Below, one piece after another: positions 27,380 through 34,837 of a stretch of DNA of 52,815 nucleotides. Source of the stretch: an uncultured Moraxella sp. Its GTDB lineage: Bacteria; Pseudomonadota; Gammaproteobacteria; Pseudomonadales; Moraxellaceae. The notes beneath the pieces were generated by a model that was given only the letters and a program-made list of their open reading frames with translations, ran no database searches and had not been told where the DNA came from. The position numbers and the translations under genes were made by a program. How positions within the stretch are numbered: the stretch's first letter is position 1; each line of letters starts with the position of its first letter. The stretch covers positions 1 through 52,815 of the forward strand of contig CALTTC010000015.1 in the NCBI GenBank assembly GCA_943908425.1, read 5' to 3'.

Positions 27380-27402
27380 AAAAAAGCACCTAATCTAGGT
27401 GC
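27380..27402 (-). terminator. intrinsic terminator of the decarboxylase gene
   Basis: GCACCTA (27386-27392) and TAGGTGC (27396-27402) form a perfect stem with a 3-nt loop. On the minus strand it is followed by T6. It lies 50 bp after the decarboxylase stop. It could also act for glmS from the other side, but the plus-strand T-run is only three. Confidence 0.9.
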
Positions 27403-27453
27403 TTTAGCTGGTTAATCAAGGTATTTATCAGTATTTGACTTTAACCAATGTAT

Positions 27454-28629
27454 TTAATCAATATATTTGACCTTAAGTGGTGGAAAGCCATTAAACTCCA
27501 CCGATGAATAAGAATTGGTATAAGCCCCTGTGGTCAGCCAATAAAGCTTGTCGCCAATTTCCAAATCTTGGGGCAACTGATAGCGTGCTTCTTCATACAT
27601 AATATCTTGGCTGTCGCAGGTTGGTCCTGCCAAAATGACCGTGCCTTTTTCGCTGGCGGTTTGCATTTTTGGGGTATACACAGGGTATTTGATCGCCTCG
27701 CCCAATGTCTCTATTAGCCCACCAAACAAGCCCACATCAGTATAGACCCAGCGAGTCAAATCGGTGCGAGATTTACGGCTAATAAGCACAACCTCCGACA
27801 CCAAAACGCCACTGTCGCCCACCAAAGATCGCCCTGGTTCTAGGATAATTTCAGGCATCTCATCATCATCAAAATCCTCGGACAAATACCGTTTAATCTC
27901 TTCAGCATAAACGCCCACAGGATTGACCTCACTGATATAATTGCTTGGAAAGCCACCGCCTAAGTTAATCATTTGTAGCTTGATATCTTCTTCGTATTTG
28001 AGCCAATCAAACATATATTTGACTTTGGATAACGCATCGTCCCACGCTGCGACATCTTTTTGTTGGCTACCAACGTGAAAGGATATGCCATAAGGCACAA
28101 GTCCCAATGCCTTGGCCTGTACCAACAAATCTACCGCCATCTCAGGGTGGCAACCGAATTTGCGTGATAAAGGCCATTCTGCCGTATCTGAGCCTTGCAC
28201 CAAAATCCGCACAAAGACCTTTGAAGCGGGGGCGAATTTGGCGATGTTTTGTAAATCGGCTTTAGAATCGGTGGCAAATAAGCGAATGCCTTTGTCATAA
28301 GCATATTTGACGTGGTCGGCTTTTTTGATGGTGTTGCCATAAGAAATCCGCTCAGGCGACACCCCAAGGCCTAGCACACGGTCTAACTCATAAATGGAGG
28401 CGCAATCAAAGTTAGAACCCAAATCGGCAAGCAGTTGGCACACTTCTACCGCAGGGCTTGCCTTCATTGCATAATGGATTTTGGTGGTGGGGAATAACTC
28501 TACCATTTCAGCATATTTATGTTTAATGCGGTTTAAATCCACCACCAATAACGGCGTTGCTTCATCTTGACTGGCACTGACAAATTTTTGCCATTGTTGG
28601 TTATCAAAATACTGTTCAATTTGAATCAT
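27454..28629 (-). CDS. type III PLP-dependent ornithine/lysine decarboxylase
   Basis: This 391-residue protein belongs to the alanine-racemase-fold (group IV) decarboxylases. The PLP lysine lies in KIHYAMKASPA (about residue 53). Other family motifs are NFDCASIYELD, RISYGNTIKKADH, FHVGSQQ, INLGGGFP, the phosphate-binding EPGRSLVG, and AGPTCDSQD with the catalytic Cys from the partner subunit. It probably makes putrescine from ornithine, or cadaverine from lysine. A nearby arginase could supply ornithine. The gene is single, with its own terminator, and diverges from the defence-type operon. Confidence 0.9.
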   Translation of the reverse strand: MIQIEQYFDNQQWQKFVSASQDEATPLLVVDLNRIKHKYAEMVELFPTTKIHYAMKASPAVEVCQLLADLGSNFDCASIYELDRVLGLGVSPERISYGNTIKKADHVKYAYDKGIRLFATDSKADLQNIAKFAPASKVFVRILVQGSDTAEWPLSRKFGCHPEMAVDLLVQAKALGLVPYGISFHVGSQQKDVAAWDDALSKVKYMFDWLKYEEDIKLQMINLGGGFPSNYISEVNPVGVYAEEIKRYLSEDFDDDEMPEIILEPGRSLVGDSGVLVSEVVLISRKSRTDLTRWVYTDVGLFGGLIETLGEAIKYPVYTPKMQTASEKGTVILAGPTCDSQDIMYEEARYQLPQDLEIGDKLYWLTTGAYTNSYSSVEFNGFPPLKVKYID

Positions 28630-28815
28630 TATAAGCTCTTTTTTGGTTGAAATTTAGCTGGCATTATAACAAGTTAATGGGGGGTTAGGGGATTTTTTGG
28701 GGTAGTTTTGCTTGAAATGGTTGCTGTTTTGTGTGTATAATAAGTTTTTTTTGTTAATGTATAAGTTTAAAATAACAATTATAATGGGATTGGTAAAAAG
28801 TTTTGCTAACAATGC

Positions 28816-28834
28816 TACGTCAAAAACTGACGTA
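28816..28834. promoter_or_regulatory. inverted-repeat operator upstream of the defence operon
   Basis: A perfect inverted repeat, TACGTCA-AAAAC-TGACGTA, lies 72 bp in front of the regulator ATG. Possible -10 boxes are a consensus TATAAT at 28780-28785 upstream and TATTAT at 28852-28857 downstream. For the latter the repeat would overlap the -35 position. The arrangement suggests autoregulation by the HTH protein encoded next. Confidence 0.65.
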
Positions 28835-28905
28835 ACAAATTGGTTGCAGGGTATTATTTTTGGATAAAATTTGTTATCTTAGGGATATTTATCGTTGGAA
28901 CAATT

Positions 28906-29523
28906 ATGAGCGAGTCAGCGCAAGCAGTATTAAGACAGTGGCATATTATTGATTTTTTATTGAAAAATTCAGGCTATGTCTCCACCAATGATATTTGCTA
29001 TTATCTTGAACAAAAAGGCATTGATGGGCAAATAAGAACGGTACAAAGGGACTTAAATAAGTTACAAGACGTATTTTCCTTGGAATGCCGTAAGGATGAT
29101 AAACCCTATAGCTGGCGGTGGCGACGATTAAAGGGTGCAAAAAAACATCACTTAAGCCTTGAACAAGCCTTGATTTTGACGATGGTGGAGCTTGAGCTCA
29201 AAGATTTTATTCCCAATGATGTATTAGACAGGCTTGAGCCACTACTTAGCCAAGCCCGTTATAAGGTGGCAACCAATCAATTAGAGTCTACACCGTCAGC
29301 GCCCATATCGCCCAAAACTATCAACAAAAAAGTACACGGTATTGTGCCACCATCACCTTATCAACACCTTACAAAACCTTGGATAAAATTGCAAAGCTTT
29401 GTAAAAAAACGCCAAGATGCTAAGCAATCTGGCTGGCGTGCGGTTGATGATAGCGATGTGCGTTTACTAAAAGCGTGTTTGGTGGATTTGGGGTTTGATG
29501 AGGTGGGGCGAATGCTTGGGTAG
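28906..29523 (+). CDS. HTH transcriptional regulator of YafY/WYL type lacking a clear WYL domain
   Basis: This 205-residue protein starts with a winged HTH (about residues 6-70: LRQWHIIDFLLKNSGYVST...QIRTVQRDLNKL) like that of DeoR/YafY-type regulators. A helical segment follows, LSLEQALILTMVELELKDFIP (in parts), that normally links the HTH to a WYL ligand domain. I cannot see a WYL domain; the last 90 residues are a Pro/Ser linker and a short helical tail. Such regulators often control defence operons. I choose the ATG at 28906 with a weak GGA site over an upstream TTG at 28840. The AAA+ gene starts 39 bp later. Confidence 0.72.
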   Translation: MSESAQAVLRQWHIIDFLLKNSGYVSTNDICYYLEQKGIDGQIRTVQRDLNKLQDVFSLECRKDDKPYSWRWRRLKGAKKHHLSLEQALILTMVELELKDFIPNDVLDRLEPLLSQARYKVATNQLESTPSAPISPKTINKKVHGIVPPSPYQHLTKPWIKLQSFVKKRQDAKQSGWRAVDDSDVRLLKACLVDLGFDEVGRMLG

Positions 29524-29562
29524 TGTTTAGTTTGGTGATAAATGGCTATTTTGGAGTAATAA

Positions 29563-30579
29563 ATGAGTGAGGGTGACAAGCTTTTGTATAAATTACCAAA
29601 GCAAATTGACACGATACATGCGTCAAATAAAGACGATAAAATTGTTTATCAGGCTAGCGTTTCGCAGTATGAGCTTGATAAAGATGTCATACTATCAGTG
29701 ATAACCAAAAATCAACTTGAGGAGAGTCTTGCCAAAATCAAATATCATAAAGTGATTTATGAACAGTGGGGTTTTGGCGCAGTTGATAAACTAGGGCGCA
29801 GTAGTATCTTGAATTTTTATGGTGCGCCAGGTACAGGCAAAACATTAACCGCCGAAGCCTTTGCAGGTAGGCTTGAAATGCCAATTATAAAGCTTGGTAT
29901 TGCTGAAATTGAAAGCAAAATGATGGGCGAGACGTCCAAAAATATTCAACGTGCTTTTAAAGATGCTCACAGTCAGCAGGCGATATTATTTTTTGATGAG
30001 GCGGATACTTTATTGGGCAAAAGGCTGTCATCAGTAACGCAAGGGGTGGATAATGAGGTAAACGCCATGCGTTCTACCATGCTGATAGAACTTGAAAAAT
30101 TTGATGGTATTGTAATTTTTGCGACAAATTTTGCCAAAAACTATGATGAAGCCTTTCGCTCCAGAATTAGTTATCATATAGAATTTACCTTGCCAGACTT
30201 AGAAGCAAGAATAAAGCTTTGGCATAAGATGCTAGTTAGTGGCATTCCACTTCTCGGGGATAGACAAGAGCTGATTGATCAATGCGCTGATTTGTCGGCA
30301 GGATTTTCAGGGCGTGAGATTAGAAACGCTATGAGGCTTGCTCTGCCTAAGCCAATTTTGGCAACGGATTGTATTGAAGATGCAAGACTTAATAGCGAAC
30401 ATTTGACTGCAGCTATTAACGAGGTCAAAAAAGGGCAAGAGCAGATAGGGGTGAATACCTCCGCTGCAAAAAGAAAAGCTGAGGCAAAAATGGCAACAAA
30501 ACTTTTGGGTCTCACCACCAAAGAAGAGACCGAACAAACCATACTCCCCAAAGGGTATGACAACGACAATATCAATTAG
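29563..30579 (+). CDS. AAA+ ATPase of the Zorya-like operon
   Basis: This 338-residue protein has one AAA+ module of the FtsH/SpoVK/Vps4-like type: Walker A GAPGTGKT (87-94), Walker B ILFFDEADT (141-149), sensor-1 ATN (187-189) and an arginine-finger region FRSR (198-201). The first ~80 residues are a non-conserved adaptor segment, and the last ~60 are charged and probably flexible. No protease or nuclease domain is attached. GGAG precedes the ATG. It is followed by an unknown helical protein (8 bp gap) and motor genes, so it may remodel or load an effector. I know of no AAA+ of this kind in Zorya types I-III. Confidence 0.85.
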   Translation: MSEGDKLLYKLPKQIDTIHASNKDDKIVYQASVSQYELDKDVILSVITKNQLEESLAKIKYHKVIYEQWGFGAVDKLGRSSILNFYGAPGTGKTLTAEAFAGRLEMPIIKLGIAEIESKMMGETSKNIQRAFKDAHSQQAILFFDEADTLLGKRLSSVTQGVDNEVNAMRSTMLIELEKFDGIVIFATNFAKNYDEAFRSRISYHIEFTLPDLEARIKLWHKMLVSGIPLLGDRQELIDQCADLSAGFSGREIRNAMRLALPKPILATDCIEDARLNSEHLTAAINEVKKGQEQIGVNTSAAKRKAEAKMATKLLGLTTKEETEQTILPKGYDNDNIN

Positions 30580-30587
30580 GAGGTAGT

Positions 30588-31874
30588 ATGGGGTTTTTAG
30601 GTGGTATCAGAAGAGGACTTTCAAATGCGGTCTCCTATGTCAAGGAAACCGTGAGCCGTGCGTTCGAGCGGGGGAGAGAAAAAGCAATACAAGCGATGGA
30701 TTACATTGCTGAAAAAGGCGAGCGCTTTATTGACAACGTAAAAAGTACCTATAAGGCCGTTAAGCCCTTTTTAAAAAAAGCAAGACCTTGGATAGACCGC
30801 ATTGGTGACATAGCAGGTGTGCCTTTTCCTTGGCTAAAGCCTGCCATTTCAGTCATTGGTGTTGCTGTTGATGGGTTACTGGCACTTGAGAATAGTCCAG
30901 TTGCTCATGCATTAGAAAAAGCACTGCGAGGCGTGATAAAGATTGCTAAATTCACCAAAGGGCGGTACTTATCTGAAGAGGAGGTGGTGCAGGCAAAACA
31001 AAACAAAAAAGCGCTTGAACGGGCTGATGAGCTTTATCTCACCCAAGAGCAACAAGATGCCATCAACTTATCTACACTTTTAAATAATTACAGTATTATC
31101 AAAAAAGAGCTTAGAGATTTGCTAGAGGAGGGGGTTACGGACTTTCAACAGTATCTGCGACTGCGTGCGGTACAAAAGCTGCTTGATATGGCAGAAAGCA
31201 AATTAACACAAACAACCAATTTAAATGGCATCTCAAAAGATGATATTTTTTTGATTAACATTGGCGAGCAACTATTAAATAGTGAGGAGATGACCGAAAA
31301 GGACACCTTACGGCTTGATGATGTCATTAGGCAACGTGTTGGCAAAAAGCTTATCCCCTTTGTCTTTGAAGAGTTAATGCTTGTTTGGGTAGATAAGCAG
31401 GTGAAATTAGAGGCGGATTGGAATGCCTGTAGAAAAGAGGTGTCACAATTAAATGCCATAAGAACACGGCTTGAATCTAGTAAAAAAGTCCAAGCACTTG
31501 AGGCAGATGAGCAAAAAGTCTATGATGAGACAGTTGCTAAACTTAGTGGGCAAAGAGCCAAACTAGAGCGCCTAGAAAAAGAAAACCGCTCTATGGAAAA
31601 CTACGTTTATGCCGCTGAGGCCTTTATGCAACTTCTTGAAAAAGACGAAAAAGAGCTTATCGCCGAGGACAAAGAATATCTAATTGAGGATAGTCCAGAG
31701 ATTGCCAATATCATTATGAAAGTAGCTACCCACAATATTGATTGGGAGGCGCTTAGCGAAGAGGAGCGTGATTTGATTACTGATTTTGCTGCTATATTTA
31801 AACTAGATGGCAGACAAAGAGCTAAAGAATTACATAAACAAATGGAAAATGGCATAGTAGAGGTAGCAGTATGA
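30588..31874 (+). CDS. helical protein of unknown function in the Zorya-like operon
   Basis: This 428-residue protein is not one I recognise. It is nearly all helical. Residues 1-75 are basic and amphipathic, with IRRGLSNAVSYVKETVSRAF and AVKPFLKKARPWIDRIG. Residues 75-100 are moderately hydrophobic (GVPFPWLKPAISVIGVAVDG), possibly membrane-interacting. Residues 270-345 look like a coiled coil, and the tail is acidic. A perfect AGGAGGT ribosome-binding site precedes the ATG, so expression may be high. The 3' end overlaps the motor gene by four bases (ATGA). Its central position between the ATPase and the motor suggests an adaptor or effector; this is inference. Confidence 0.75.
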   Translation: MGFLGGIRRGLSNAVSYVKETVSRAFERGREKAIQAMDYIAEKGERFIDNVKSTYKAVKPFLKKARPWIDRIGDIAGVPFPWLKPAISVIGVAVDGLLALENSPVAHALEKALRGVIKIAKFTKGRYLSEEEVVQAKQNKKALERADELYLTQEQQDAINLSTLLNNYSIIKKELRDLLEEGVTDFQQYLRLRAVQKLLDMAESKLTQTTNLNGISKDDIFLINIGEQLLNSEEMTEKDTLRLDDVIRQRVGKKLIPFVFEELMLVWVDKQVKLEADWNACRKEVSQLNAIRTRLESSKKVQALEADEQKVYDETVAKLSGQRAKLERLEKENRSMENYVYAAEAFMQLLEKDEKELIAEDKEYLIEDSPEIANIIMKVATHNIDWEALSEEERDLITDFAAIFKLDGRQRAKELHKQMENGIVEVAV

Positions 31875-33214
31875 AAATTGTAGAAATTATAGACTTTATG
31901 AACCCCTTTAGCGATGGATTATCCACGCTATTTGTTAGTACGATTGTGATTGCATCTATCGGCACTTGGTTATGGCTTGAGATGAGTTCCAAGTCCACCA
32001 ATTGGCAACGGAACTGGGACGGTGATTGGCATGACGACGATAGTGGTTTAGATGGCTACGGCTCTGTGCATGAATTAAGCGACATTGTTGCTACCAAAGC
32101 CGAAAGGGTAGCAGCAATTATGCCAAGTTTGTTACTCGTTGTAGGGCTTTTAGGAACCTTTATTGGACTTGGAATGGCATTAAACAATGCCTCTAGTGTT
32201 CTTGCAAACATCGATACGGTGGGCATGGACGGAGCAATGGGTCAGTTAACAGGCATGATGGAGGGGCTTGGCGCTAAATTTAAGACCTCTACTTGGGGAA
32301 TCTTGTGTTTTATACTTTTGAATGTTGCTTTTAACGCCAGAGCCTATGATGATAAAAGATTGGCTTGGGTGATTGGCACCTTGCAACAAGAATCGCAAGA
32401 AAAAAGACAACACCAAGAAAATTTTGAATCCGAAAAATATAACTTCCTAAAAACTATTGCGCTAGGGTCGCAACAGACGCTTATGCAACTTGAAAAAATT
32501 GCTAGCTATAGTGAATCCACACAACAATCAATGAATGAATTTGTAGAAAAAACAGTTGATAGTATGCAGTCAATTGGTGATTCTGCCAAAGAGATGAGTA
32601 TGGCGGCAATTGCAGTTGGTAGCTCTGCTAAAGAGCTAAATGTCGTGGTTGAAAATTTACAAGGCGAGCTAACACAGATAATGCAAATGATTAGAACTGA
32701 TCTTGGGGATACCATCACTAACATGGGTGGGTCGTTTGAGGAAAATATGGCAGATATGGCAAGCTCGATGAAGGAAGCAACAACGGGGATTTCTAATTCG
32801 GTATCATTATTATCAACCAGTATTGATAACACTCTTACTAACACCCGAGAGGCAATCACAAAATCTATGGATTTGCAGTTGAAGGCCTCAACAAACTTTG
32901 ATGCTACTGTGGATAGTTTAAATACTCAGATCAATGAAGTTACCGAACTGGTTAATAAACTAAGTGGCGATTTAGATCAAAGTCTAAGAACAGTTGCCAA
33001 GACAAGCCGGCAAATAGGTAGCCTTGCATCAGGTTTTGAGAGTGTCGCCCAAAAGGACGAAAAGCTCACCGAGTCTAATTCGAAACTTGCTGATAAAGTC
33101 GGTGATTTTATTGATAACGATAGAAAGCAGCAACACAAGCTATCGGTGCTGTCAGACAAGCTTGAGAGTTTGAGTTCTAGTATAGAAGATCTAATTAAAG
33201 CTCAAAATAAATAA
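31871..33214 (+). CDS. ZorA-like MotA/TolQ/ExbB motor protein with long coiled-coil tail
   Basis: This 447-residue inner-membrane protein has three predicted membrane helices (about 19-38, 83-105 and 140-156). The second contains LLLVVGLLGTFIGLGMAL, the MotA/ExbB proton-channel signature. From about residue 190 to the end it is one long coiled coil (repeated Ser/Thr/Leu heptads, such as SVSLLSTSIDNTLTNTREAI). That layout is the one described for ZorA, whose cytoplasmic tail extends from a proton-driven ZorA5B2 motor. It is translationally coupled to the preceding gene by a 4-bp overlap. It pairs with the ZorB-like protein encoded 14 bp downstream. Confidence 0.88.
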   Translation: MKIVEIIDFMNPFSDGLSTLFVSTIVIASIGTWLWLEMSSKSTNWQRNWDGDWHDDDSGLDGYGSVHELSDIVATKAERVAAIMPSLLLVVGLLGTFIGLGMALNNASSVLANIDTVGMDGAMGQLTGMMEGLGAKFKTSTWGILCFILLNVAFNARAYDDKRLAWVIGTLQQESQEKRQHQENFESEKYNFLKTIALGSQQTLMQLEKIASYSESTQQSMNEFVEKTVDSMQSIGDSAKEMSMAAIAVGSSAKELNVVVENLQGELTQIMQMIRTDLGDTITNMGGSFEENMADMASSMKEATTGISNSVSLLSTSIDNTLTNTREAITKSMDLQLKASTNFDATVDSLNTQINEVTELVNKLSGDLDQSLRTVAKTSRQIGSLASGFESVAQKDEKLTESNSKLADKVGDFIDNDRKQQHKLSVLSDKLESLSSSIEDLIKAQNK

Positions 33215-33228
33215 AACAGAGGGTAGTT

Positions 33229-33867
33229 ATGCAAAAAAAACCAAGTGAGTGGGTTTCTATCTCTGATTTGATGTCAGGTGTATTAGCTGTGGTCATGCTA
33301 TTGCTTGTAATATCGGTATTGCAAAAAACCTATGCAGAAATTAAGCATAAGCAGGAATTGGAGGGCGGTCAGCAAGGTAGGAAACAACAGATGACAACTA
33401 CGCTAAATGCCATTGAGCAAGAGTTTCAACACCAAGGTATTGCTAATTTGATTGATTTTAACATCAGTCAAGGTAAAATCACTCTAAAAGATAGCGTTTT
33501 TGCTCGTGGCAGTGCTTGTATTACACCAGAAGCTGCCAGAGCATTTGCAGATATTCAGGACAAAATAGGTAACTTTCTACAGAGCGAAAAATATGCCAGT
33601 ATTTTTGTTGAAGGTCACACCGATAATATTCCTGTTTCTCAACCAGTACTAGATTATCAAAAATTTTGTACTGTTTATGATGATAATTATACGTTATCAG
33701 CTGCAAGAGCAAGAGAGGCAAGAAAGCTGTTAATTGGAAATCTTGATGCTGATGTGGCAAAACGCGTGGTAGTAGCAGGCTATGGTGATTCACAACCAAT
33801 TGAAGGAATAGATCCATCAAGTCCAGCCAATCGTCGTGTGGTTGTCAGATTTGGAATTGAGAAATGA
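33229..33867 (+). CDS. ZorB-like MotB/OmpA domain protein
   Basis: This 212-residue protein has a single N-terminal membrane helix (about 14-31) preceded by SISDLMSG. Asp13 corresponds to the proton-carrying Asp of MotB/ZorB. After a short linker, residues 90-212 form an OmpA-like peptidoglycan-binding domain with FVEGHTDNIPV, LSAARAREARKLL and NRRVVVRF. It would anchor the ZorA-like motor in the cell wall. GAGG precedes the ATG. The remnant HEPN gene starts one base after its stop. Confidence 0.9.
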   Translation: MQKKPSEWVSISDLMSGVLAVVMLLLVISVLQKTYAEIKHKQELEGGQQGRKQQMTTTLNAIEQEFQHQGIANLIDFNISQGKITLKDSVFARGSACITPEAARAFADIQDKIGNFLQSEKYASIFVEGHTDNIPVSQPVLDYQKFCTVYDDNYTLSAARAREARKLLIGNLDADVAKRVVVAGYGDSQPIEGIDPSSPANRRVVVRFGIEK

Positions 33868-33868
33868 T

Positions 33869-34514
33869 ATGAGACAAAAAATGGGTGTGTTACATTTATT
33901 TAAAATTTTTCAGGAACATAAAAAGCCTACCCCAAAAAACTGCGCTTACGCCTACACCGCACGTTAAGCTGGCTTGACAAAGCCGAGCGGTGTCATGATG
34001 ACAAGGATGTACAGTTTATTAGCCTGTGGATTGCATTTAATGCGATTTATGCCAAAGAGCTTGGCGTGCAAAGTGCCGACCGTGCAAGTTTTGTGGATTT
34101 TATTCACAAAATTTGCCAGTTAGATAAGAAAAAACAGCTATATACGCTAATTTGGCAAACCTATTCGCAAAGCATTCGCGTTATGCTAGATAACCCCTAT
34201 ATTTTTCAGCCGTTTTGGGATTACCAAAATGGCAAAATCAGTGCCACTGCTTGGCAAGAGGATTTCACCAAAGCCAATAAAAAAGCCCTAAATGCTCTAA
34301 AGACAAGATGCGGCAACGATTTTGGTGGTGGTTTTGGTAGACTTACACGCTTAGAGGTCAAACTATCCACGGTGCCATTTATCAAAGTAGTCTTAACTAC
34401 GAACAGTTAAGTGACGGCTGTTAGATTTTGCAAGCAATTTTACCTGTGGTGGTAGAAATTGTGCTAGATAATGCCGAGGTGGATTGGGGCAATCCATTTT
34501 ATCCTGTTGTGTGA
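33869..34514 (+). pseudogene. decayed HEPN-family RNase gene at the end of the operon
   Basis: The remnant begins with an ATG one base after the zorB-like stop. The first 20 or so codons run in one frame and then meet an A6 tract at 33934-33939; a seventh A would join them to a frame reading LRLHRTLSWLDKAERCHDD, then QFISLWIAFNAIYAKE. More shifts occur near 34305 and 34335-34344. The final frame reads YTLRGQTIHGAIYQSS, with the HEPN motif Rx4H at about 34353-34370, then hits TAG at 34422 and continues to a natural end at 34512-34514. The layout matches small HEPN proteins of about 200 residues. At least four lesions suggest genuine decay, though sequencing error cannot be excluded. Confidence 0.75.
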
Positions 34515-34683
34515 CTGGGATTTTGCGTGGCTGGGGGTTAAGGTTTAAGTAAAATGATGTTTAAAGAAAACGCTAATTGGTAATTTACTGTTTTATAATA
34601 AAGCGTATACTTGATAAGGAGCTAAATTGTCAGATTATTAGCGTGATAGTATAATTGTTAAGAGTGTAAGTATTTAGAATAAT

Positions 34684-34774
34684 TGGCGGTGAAGGAGGGA
34701 TTCGAACCCTCGATACGCTACAAACGTATACACACTTTCCAGGCGTGCGCTTTCGACCACTCAGCCACTTCACC
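34684..34774 (-). tRNA. tRNA-Ser(GGA)
   Basis: On the minus strand the sequence folds as a class II tRNA: acceptor GGTGAAG pairs with CTTCACC, the discriminator is G, and CCA is encoded (34686-34684). The anticodon loop CTGGAAA gives anticodon GGA (34740-34738). The variable arm is long, and the T-arm contains GGTTCGAATCC. Its 3' end faces the Zorya-like island, a common situation for integrated elements, but I see no matching attachment repeat on the far side. Confidence 0.95.
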
Positions 34775-34837
34775 AACGGTTGCTATTATAGTCAAATTGC
34801 GTGATAATGTAAACTGTTTTTGGCTTCGGAAGCTTTT

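Noticed and set aside
28906..29523. The HTH protein as an anti-CRISPR-associated (Aca) regulator
   Set aside because: It is far larger than Aca proteins, resembles YafY/WYL-type regulators, and no small acr-like ORF precedes it.
34066..34410. A 114-residue stand-alone gene
   Set aside because: It is the middle part of the frameshifted HEPN remnant; the frame lacks its natural start and its C-terminus diverges after a shift.
28816..34514. A standard Zorya type I, II or III system
   Set aside because: ZorA- and ZorB-like genes are present, but no ZorC/ZorD helicase, ZorE HNH nuclease or recognisable ZorF/ZorG is visible.
28630..34683. Attachment-site repeats of the tRNA-Ser 3' end flanking the Zorya-like island
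   Set aside because: I searched the left border by eye for the tRNA 3' end sequence and found no match.
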